In this document: piece after piece, positions 57,435 to 64,000 of the stretch
How positions within the stretch are numbered: position 1 is the first letter of the stretch
How the letters are laid out: the number at the start of each line of letters is the position of its first letter
Assembly: GCA_014860445.1 (NCBI GenBank)
Contig: JACZJT010000008.1
Location: 62,001 to 126,000, forward strand
Length of the DNA: 64,000 nt
From: Burkholderiales bacterium
GTDB lineage: Bacteria > Pseudomonadota > Gammaproteobacteria > Burkholderiales > SG8-39
Direction of reading: 5' to 3'
Notes under the pieces: model-generated
What the model saw: the letters and a program-made list of their open reading frames with translations, nothing else
What the model was told of the DNA's origin: nothing
Database searches by the model: none
Translations under genes and position numbers: made by a program

Positions 57435-59258
57435 TTGCTTCCACGCATTCCGGCGCACATCAGCCTGGTTCTTGTCGGGGCGATGTTCCTGCTGCCGTTC
57501 CTGAACCCCTACCACTATTTTCCGCTGACCAATTTTTATACGGAGTGGCTGGCGCTCGCATTCGGCCTGGCCGCCCTCGCGCCGTTGTCCGTGAAGCGTT
57601 TTTGGGACGTGGTCGAAATCCCGAAACTGGCGCTCTGGTTGCTGGCGTTTGCCGCGTTGCTGATGCTGCAATTGGTCTGGGTAGACATCGCGTATCCGGA
57701 GCTGTCGCTGCTGGGCGCGCTCTATGTTATTTGGGCGGCGTGGCTGGTCTGGCTGGGGCGCGTGCTCACAAAATCCTGCGGCCTGGAAAAGATTACGCTC
57801 TGGCTGGCCGCACTGCTTGTTATCGGCGGGCTGCTGAATTCGGCAGCGGCGGTATTGCAATTTTACGGCATCGACTCGCTGCTCGACCCTGTGATCGCCC
57901 GATTGGGCGCGGACAAGGGTGGGGCATACGGCAATTTCGGACAGAACAATCACTTCGCCGACTATGTCACGCTCGCATTGTTATCCGCGCTTTACCTGCG
58001 CATCAAGGGGTGGCTGACCGGGCCTGCCACACTGGTCTGCGCCGGAATTTTCCTTTATGCCTTGTCTCTGTCCGGTTCGCGCACCACCTGGCTCTATCTG
58101 CTGGCGGCGCTCGCGCTGAGCCTCTGGTTTCGCACGCAATCCGACTCGCCGAGGCTGCGCAAAGCGGCACTGGCGATCGCGATATTGTTGCCCCTGTTCG
58201 CCCTGGTGCAGTACGCGATGTCCAGCCATGGGCTGGCAGTCCGGCCCGCACTGCCGGGCGCGGCCTACCTACCGGTTACGCCGATCGATCGCTTCAGAGA
58301 GGAAATGGCGCACGGCCTGTTGCCGCAGACCGGGGGGTCGGCCCTGGGCACGCGTCTCTATATGTGGCACCAGGCCCTGCTGATGTGGTCCAGGTCGCCG
58401 CTGCTGGGCGTCGGCTTCGGCCAGTACGCGGGTGTCTTTTTCGAGCAGGCCTCCGAACTGTCCCGCTACCACATCTCACACTACGATCGAAATTCGCACA
58501 ACGCGCTGATGAATTTGCTCGCTGAAACCGGGCTCATCGGTGCGGGCCTGGTGTGTGCCGGACTGGGCTCCTGGTTATGGGGACTGCGTCGTCGCTTCGC
58601 CGTGAGCGCCGAATCCTGGTGGATGCTGTGCCTGCTGTCGGTGCTGTTCCTGCACAGCATGGTCGAGTATCCCCTGTGGCACGCCGACTTTCTCGGCGTC
58701 GCGGCGATTCTGCTCGGCATGGGCAGCGAACGCTGCCTGCGCCTGCAGCTTACGGCCTTGTCGCGCTTTGCATTTCCGGTGATGGTGGCGGCCGGCGTTT
58801 TCGCGCTGGGCAGCGTGCTCCATGCATATCGCGACCTGGAACTCGCGATGTACCCGCCGGTGCTGCCCAAGAACAGGCAGGAGATCGTTGAACGCAACGA
58901 GGCCTTGCTGAAACTGCACCGGGATACGCTGCTCGCCCCCTATGTCGAACTCACCTATGCGGGCATTATCGTTGCCAATCGCAACAACCTTCAGGACAAA
59001 CTCGCCTTGAACCGGCGCGTACTGCGCCTGCTGCCGGCACCGGAATTGGTGTACAGACAGGTACTGCTGCTGGGGTTGAACGGCGAGCGCGACGCCGCCT
59101 TGCTGCAGCTGGATCGCGCGGCGGCGGTGTTCCCGGAGCGGCTGAACGGGTTCGTGACGGAAGTGGAAAAAGCGGCGCAAGACGAGCACGACGCATTCGA
59201 CGAGATCGCGAAGCGGGCCAGGGAGAAGCTAAAGCAGGTTGACAGAAACGTAGGGTAA
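57435..59258 (+). CDS. PglL/Wzy-type O-antigen ligase family (candidate O-oligosaccharyltransferase)
   Basis: Multi-TM; PFLNPYHYFPLTNFYTEWLALAFGL; GNFGQNNHFADYVTLALL; LGVGFGQYAGVFFEQAS...HNALMNLLAETGLIG; HSMVEYPLWHADFLG; TTG start. Confidence 0.85.
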   Translation: MLPRIPAHISLVLVGAMFLLPFLNPYHYFPLTNFYTEWLALAFGLAALAPLSVKRFWDVVEIPKLALWLLAFAALLMLQLVWVDIAYPELSLLGALYVIWAAWLVWLGRVLTKSCGLEKITLWLAALLVIGGLLNSAAAVLQFYGIDSLLDPVIARLGADKGGAYGNFGQNNHFADYVTLALLSALYLRIKGWLTGPATLVCAGIFLYALSLSGSRTTWLYLLAALALSLWFRTQSDSPRLRKAALAIAILLPLFALVQYAMSSHGLAVRPALPGAAYLPVTPIDRFREEMAHGLLPQTGGSALGTRLYMWHQALLMWSRSPLLGVGFGQYAGVFFEQASELSRYHISHYDRNSHNALMNLLAETGLIGAGLVCAGLGSWLWGLRRRFAVSAESWWMLCLLSVLFLHSMVEYPLWHADFLGVAAILLGMGSERCLRLQLTALSRFAFPVMVAAGVFALGSVLHAYRDLELAMYPPVLPKNRQEIVERNEALLKLHRDTLLAPYVELTYAGIIVANRNNLQDKLALNRRVLRLLPAPELVYRQVLLLGLNGERDAALLQLDRAAAVFPERLNGFVTEVEKAAQDEHDAFDEIAKRAREKLKQVDRNVG

Positions 59259-59411
59259 GTTCAGGATTTGTCTATAAAAGGTGGATTGGGGAACCTAGGG
59301 AGCCCAATATTCGCCGGTGCCGCTGTTTCGGTGGCTTGTTTTTCAGTGCCGCCCTGCCGCTTCATAGTTCTAAAGATTCTGTTTCCGGCTTGTCCGGTCG
59401 AGGACGCACAG

Positions 59412-61112
59412 ATGGCTAGGCCAGAGAAAGTTCGCATTGGTAACCTGCTCGTGCAGGAAAAGGTGATTTCGCAGGAACAGCTGGTTTTGGCGCTGGAGCA
59501 GCAAAAGCGCAGCGGTCGCAAGCTGGGCCGGGTGCTGATCGAAAACGGCTTCGTCACCGAGGAAGCCATCTCCGAGGCGCTGGCCACGCAACTCAGGATT
59601 CCCTACCTCAATCTCAAGTTCTACAACGTCAATCTTTCGGTGGCGCGCATACTTCCGGAAATGCAGGCGCGGCGTTTTCGCGCCCTGCTGCTGGAGGACA
59701 AGACCAGCACCTACCTGGTGGCGATGGCCGATCCCACGGACCTGTTTGCGTACGATGAAATCGCGCGCCTGCTGAAACGCGATATCGAGCTGGTTCTGGT
59801 CAACGAGAACCAGGTGCTCGAAACCATAGACCGCATCTACCGGCGCACCGAGCAGATCACCGATCTCGCGCGCGAACTGGGCGCGGACATGGCGGAGGTC
59901 GTGGATTTCGGCGAACTTTCCGTCGAGCCGGGCGCAGAGGATGCGCCGGTGGTAAAGCTGCTGCAGACCATGTTCGAGGACGCGGTCCAGGTGAACGCAT
60001 CCGACGTTCATATCGAGCCGCAGGAGCGCTTGCTGCAGATCCGCTTTCGCATCGACGGCATGCTGCAGCTGCAGACTGAATCCGACATGAAGATCGCTCC
60101 CGCGCTGGTGCAGCGCGTCAAACTGATGTCGGGACTGGACATCTCCGAAAAGCGCCTTCCGCAGGACGGGCGTTTCAACGTGCGCATAGGAGAACGGCGC
60201 GTCGACGTGCGCATATCGACCATGCCCACGCAATATGGCGAATCGGTGGCGATGCGCCTGCTCAGCCGCACCACCGATGTGCAGGGCCTGGATGGGCTGG
60301 GGATGCCGCCGCAATTGCTGGCGCGCCTGCAGCAGATCATCAGGCGCAGCACGGGCATGGTGCTGGTGACCGGACCGACCGGCAGCGGCAAGACCACCAC
60401 GCTGTATGCCGCGCTCAATGAAGTGAACACGATCGACAAGAAGATCATTACCGTCGAGGATCCGATCGAATACCGTCTGGCCGGACTGAACCAGGTGCAG
60501 ATCAACGAGAAGATCGACCTGAGTTTCGGGCGCGTCTTGCGCGCTGCCTTGCGCCAGGATCCGGACATCATCCTCGTGGGCGAAATGCGCGATCCGGAGA
60601 CGGCGCAGATCGGCATGCGCGCCGCGCTCACCGGCCACATGGTGTTCTCCACGCTGCATACGCGCGATGCGGCCAGCACCCCGATCCGCCTGGTGGACAT
60701 GGGCGCGCCACGCTATATGGTGGCATCTTCCCTGCAGGCGGTGATTGCGCAGCGCTTGGTGCGGATCAACTGCCCCAGCTGCGCCGAGCCCTATCAGCCA
60801 TCGGAGAAGGAAATGCAGTGGTTGCAGGGAATAGAGCGCGACGACGGCAAGCCGAACGCGATGATGCGAGGGCGTGGCTGCCAGTTTTGCCATCTCACAG
60901 GCTATGCGGGGCGAACCGGCGTATACGAAATGCTGGAAATGGACGCTGCGCTCACAGCGGCAGTCAATCGCGAGGACACGACTGAATTTTCCGAACTCGC
61001 CGTCAGCCATATGGCGGGACGGAGCATGCGCCATCACGCGGGTCAACTGGTGCTTGCGGGCAAGACGACCCTGGCCGAGGCGATACGCGTGAGTTCCGAA
61101 CTCGAGGACTGA
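59412..61112 (+). CDS. MshE-like type IV pilus assembly ATPase with N-terminal MshEN-type domain
   Basis: VRIGNLLVQEKVISQEQLVLALEQQKRSGRKLGRVLIENGFVTEEAISEALA; Walker A TGPTGSGKTTTLYAAL; CPSC...CQFCHLTGYAGR. Confidence 0.92.
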   Translation: MARPEKVRIGNLLVQEKVISQEQLVLALEQQKRSGRKLGRVLIENGFVTEEAISEALATQLRIPYLNLKFYNVNLSVARILPEMQARRFRALLLEDKTSTYLVAMADPTDLFAYDEIARLLKRDIELVLVNENQVLETIDRIYRRTEQITDLARELGADMAEVVDFGELSVEPGAEDAPVVKLLQTMFEDAVQVNASDVHIEPQERLLQIRFRIDGMLQLQTESDMKIAPALVQRVKLMSGLDISEKRLPQDGRFNVRIGERRVDVRISTMPTQYGESVAMRLLSRTTDVQGLDGLGMPPQLLARLQQIIRRSTGMVLVTGPTGSGKTTTLYAALNEVNTIDKKIITVEDPIEYRLAGLNQVQINEKIDLSFGRVLRAALRQDPDIILVGEMRDPETAQIGMRAALTGHMVFSTLHTRDAASTPIRLVDMGAPRYMVASSLQAVIAQRLVRINCPSCAEPYQPSEKEMQWLQGIERDDGKPNAMMRGRGCQFCHLTGYAGRTGVYEMLEMDAALTAAVNREDTTEFSELAVSHMAGRSMRHHAGQLVLAGKTTLAEAIRVSSELED

Positions 61113-62350
61113 TGCCCCATTTTGCCTACAAAGGGAGAAACGCCAGAGGCGAACTGGTCACGGGGGTGCTCGAGGACGAGGATAGCGGCGCCGTCGCAGA
61201 CCAGTTGGTCAATAGCGGGATTTCGCCGACCGAAATCGCGCTGACCTCTGCCCCCAGCACGGGAAGCACCAATTCACGGTTCACGCGCCTGTTTGCACCG
61301 CGCATTACGCTGAACGACAGACTGTTGTTCAGCCGCCAAATGTATACCTTGCTCAAATCCGGCGTACCCATCATGCGCGCGCTGGCGGGGTTGCAGGAGG
61401 CCGCCAAGAGTGTCGCCATGGCCAAGGTGCTGCAGGAGCTGCGCTCCAGCCTGGACAGCGGACGCGATCTCAGCTCGTCAATGCGCCGCCATCCAGAAGT
61501 GTTTTCGCAGTTTTTTGTGAGCATGGTGCGCGTGGGCGAGATGTCGGGCAGCCTGGAAGAGATCTTTCTGCGGCTTTTCAATCATCTCGAATTCGAGAAG
61601 GAGATGAAGGAGCGCGTGCAGCAGGCCTTGCGCTACCCGGCTTTTGTGATGGTGGCAATGGGGGTCGCCCTCGTAATCGTGAATCTGCTGGTGATCCCCG
61701 CTTTCGCGAAATTGTTCGCAGGACTCAAGACAGCATTGCCGCCGATTACGCAGATGCTGATTGGCTTCTCCAATTTCATGGTGCATTACTGGCCGGTATT
61801 GCTGGCCATGGGCATAGCCGCGATTATCGGTTTTCGCATCTATACCACCACACCGAGCGGACGTTACAACTGGGACAAACTCAAACTTCGGCTGCCGCTC
61901 GCGGGCTCGATCATCGAGAAAGTCACGCTGGCCAGATTCGCGCGCAGTTTTTCCATCTCGCTGAAAAGCGGCATGTCGATGGTGCAGACCTTGGCGGTGC
62001 TGTCCCAGGTGGTCGACAATTCCTATATCGCGCAGCGCATCGATCAAATGCGCGAAGGGGTTGAGCGCGGCGAGAGCGTGCTGCGAACGGCGCGGGCCAC
62101 CGGTGTGTTTACGCCGATTGTTTTGCAGATGGTGGCGGTGGGCGAAGAGACTGGCGAGCTCGACGACTTGATGCGCGAGGTCGCGGACATGTACCAGCGG
62201 GAGATCGATTACGAACTCAAGTCGCTTTCGGCCAACATCGAGCCGATCATGATCACCTTCCTGGGCGTTATGGTCCTGATCCTGGCGCTGGGCGTGTTCC
62301 TCCCCATGTGGGATCTGGGCCAGGCTGCGTTCGGGCATCGGGGTGGATAA
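61112..62350 (+). CDS. GspF/MshG-like inner membrane platform protein
   Basis: MPHFAYKGRNARGELVTGVLEDEDSG; LLFSRQMYTLLKSGVPIMRALAGLQEA; GEETGELDDLMREVADMYQREIDYELKSLSANIEPIMI. Confidence 0.93.
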   Translation: MPHFAYKGRNARGELVTGVLEDEDSGAVADQLVNSGISPTEIALTSAPSTGSTNSRFTRLFAPRITLNDRLLFSRQMYTLLKSGVPIMRALAGLQEAAKSVAMAKVLQELRSSLDSGRDLSSSMRRHPEVFSQFFVSMVRVGEMSGSLEEIFLRLFNHLEFEKEMKERVQQALRYPAFVMVAMGVALVIVNLLVIPAFAKLFAGLKTALPPITQMLIGFSNFMVHYWPVLLAMGIAAIIGFRIYTTTPSGRYNWDKLKLRLPLAGSIIEKVTLARFARSFSISLKSGMSMVQTLAVLSQVVDNSYIAQRIDQMREGVERGESVLRTARATGVFTPIVLQMVAVGEETGELDDLMREVADMYQREIDYELKSLSANIEPIMITFLGVMVLILALGVFLPMWDLGQAAFGHRGG

Positions 62351-62891
62351 GGTGCGTCACACCTTGATGTCGCATCGTCGAGGCCCGGATGCGGGCTTCA
62401 CGCTGTTCGAACTGGTTGTGGTCGTCTGCGTCGTGTCCGTCATGGCGTACTTCCTGCTCGATCGCATGCAGGGATACAAGGAGGGCGCCGAAAAAGCGTC
62501 GATGCAACAAACTGCGGCGGCAATCAAGAGCGCCCTGCAGATGCGCGTCGCCGCCTACATGATCGAAGGTCGTGATAAGCAGATAGAAATGTTGCGTCTC
62601 GAAAACCCGGTCGGCTGGCTGCAGGAACATCCTGATAATTACGCCGGCGAGTTCTACTCGGATGCCTACGCGCGCGTCAAGCCGGGCAGCTGGTATTTCG
62701 ATCTTTCCAGTCGGGAATTCATTTATGTCCCCAGGCTCAGCGCCAATTTCGTACCCGGGCCCGATGGCAGAAAGTGGGTGCGTTACCGGGTGAAGATAGA
62801 GTATGACGAAGTGCAGGAGAAAGACGCGCCGCCGCGTAAGGTGCTCAGTGCGGTCAATTTTTTACCGGTCGCCCGATTTACATGGTTTTAG
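62343..62891 (+). CDS. Type IV pilin-like/minor prepilin protein
   Basis: Prepilin signature DAGFTLFELVVVVCVVSVMAYFLLDRMQ; GTG start overlapping upstream stop. Confidence 0.8.
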   Translation: MDKVRHTLMSHRRGPDAGFTLFELVVVVCVVSVMAYFLLDRMQGYKEGAEKASMQQTAAAIKSALQMRVAAYMIEGRDKQIEMLRLENPVGWLQEHPDNYAGEFYSDAYARVKPGSWYFDLSSREFIYVPRLSANFVPGPDGRKWVRYRVKIEYDEVQEKDAPPRKVLSAVNFLPVARFTWF

Positions 62892-63108
62892 GCGATCGAT
62901 TCAATTCTCTTGGATTTGTGGCTTACCGTACAGACCTGAGGCCGGCGTTGTCGTATCAGGGCACAGGACCGGTGTGAAAAGGCGCTAACGAGCGTGAATT
63001 CGCGTTTCTGCGTTTGTGAAAGAGTGTGGATTGGAGAGTTTTTTATTGCAAGACAAAGGGATATGGACTAGTCTTAACAACATTGTACTAGGCGAAAAGG
63101 AGCATGAA

Positions 63109-63567
63109 ATGTTCAAGAAGCAATCGGGTTTCACCTTAATTGAATTGATCGTGGTGATCGTAATTCTCGGGATTCTGGCCGCGACGGCCCTGCCCAAGTT
63201 CATGGGTATTCAAAGCGGCGCCAGACTGTCCACGCTGCAAGGCGCGCGCGGGGCGGTGGCGTCCGCAATGAACATCGCGTATGCGACGCAGGCGTCGCTG
63301 GGGCTGGCCTCCAACGTGGGTATCACGCTGGACGGGGTCTCGATTGCCATGGTCAACGGCTATCCCTCTTCCGCCTCGCCGGCAGGGTCGAGCATCTACG
63401 CCGCGGCAGGCCTGTCTGCTGAATACACGGTAGTCAGCCCGAGCGCGACCTCGCTCACAATCGCTGTGGTTAACGCGCCTACGCCGAATGGATGCGCATT
63501 TTCCTATGTTGCGGCGACCGCGACGACTCCGCCAGTCGTAGGTACGATTGTGCAATCTGGTTGCTGA
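63109..63567 (+). CDS. MshA-like type IV major pilin, copy 1
   Basis: MFKKQSGFTLIELIVVIVILGILAATALPKFMGIQSGAR; C-terminal Cys pair NGCAFSY...VQSGC. Confidence 0.93.
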   Translation: MFKKQSGFTLIELIVVIVILGILAATALPKFMGIQSGARLSTLQGARGAVASAMNIAYATQASLGLASNVGITLDGVSIAMVNGYPSSASPAGSSIYAAAGLSAEYTVVSPSATSLTIAVVNAPTPNGCAFSYVAATATTPPVVGTIVQSGC

Positions 63568-63634
63568 CGGAACAACGAGCGCGCGGGCACCGCGAAAGTA
63601 GGGTACCCGCGCCAGAAAAATTTAGTGTGAGGGT

Positions 63635-64000
63635 ATGACGGTGAAAAAAGCACAGTCTGGTTTTACATTGATCGAATTGATCGTGGTGATCGTGATTCTG
63701 GGAATACTGGCTGCGACGGCCTTGCCCAAGTTCATGGGCATTCAGAGCGGAGCGAGAGCGTCCACCCTTAATGGGGCGCGCGGGGCCGTTAGCTCCGCAA
63801 TGAACATCGCTTATGCCGCGCAGGCTTCCCAGGGGCTGGGATCCAACGTGGGGATTACGCTGGACGGTATTTCGATCGCCATGGTCAATGGCTACCCAGC
63901 GTCCAATACACCGGCGGGCTCGAGCATCTACGCGGCTGCGGGCCTGACTGCGGAATATACAGTCGTCAGCCCGAGCGCGGCGTCGGTCACGATTACCGTG
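63635..64000 (+). CDS. MshA-like type IV pilin, copy 2, 3' truncated by window end
   Basis: Manual translation MTVKKAQSGFTLIELIVVIVILGILAATALPKFMGIQSGARASTLNGARGAVSSAMNIAYAAQASQGLGSNVGITLDGISIAMVNGYPASNTPAGSSIYAAAGLTAEYTVVSPSAASVTITV; absent from ORF track because it runs off the edge. Confidence 0.92.
   Translation, partial: MTVKKAQSGFTLIELIVVIVILGILAATALPKFMGIQSGARASTLNGARGAVSSAMNIAYAAQASQGLGSNVGITLDGISIAMVNGYPASNTPAGSSIYAAAGLTAEYTVVSPSAASVTITV

Noticed and set aside
59370-61046. 558-aa antisense ORF opposite the MshE-like gene
   Set aside because: Same reason: antisense shadow of a well-supported ATPase.
62990-63108. Sigma-54 promoter upstream of pilin copy 1 (ggattggagagttttttattgcaag)
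   Set aside because: GG-to-GC spacing is 13 nt, not the 10 nt required for a -24/-12 promoter.
1-64000. CRISPR arrays, tRNA/rRNA genes, integrases or transposases, toxin-antitoxin or defence islands
   Set aside because: None recognised by reading both strands and the ORF translations; a tRNAscan/defence-HMM search would be needed to exclude cryptic cases.

Overview
This 64 kb GC-rich window looks like a chromosomal segment from a proteobacterium. Gene content and order suggest a betaproteobacterium, but that is inference. It is densely coding and mostly housekeeping or metabolic: asnS, nrdJ-type B12-dependent RNR, metY-like, greB, htpG, nth, rsxB-like, pyrD, bpt/aat and amt. There are also several transporters and signalling proteins. 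No CRISPR array, tRNA/rRNA, prophage, transposase or recognisable defence island was seen. The parts most worth a second look are: (i) 54.4-64.0 kb, where a tyrosine autokinase, a PglL/Wzy-type ligase and an MSHA-like pilus set (MshE-type ATPase with an apparent N-terminal c-di-GMP-binding domain, MshG-like platform, pilin-like protein) lead into two tandem paralogous pilins, the second cut by the window edge; (ii) 10.0-13.7 kb, a Tat-signal FecR protein downstream of an Ig-like protein that appears to carry two consecutive outer-membrane beta-barrels; (iii) the nrdJ / YjbE-like divergent intergenic region (18.15-18.73 kb), with a candidate NrdR box, three mutually exclusive GGGGTCG/CGACCCC hairpin segments and a structured leader; (iv) a DUF3494 ice-binding-type secreted protein; and (v) a collapsed TPP-enzyme pseudogene. 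No complete, clearly unprecedented system can be claimed from sequence reading alone. All family assignments come from motif and sequence recognition, without database searches.
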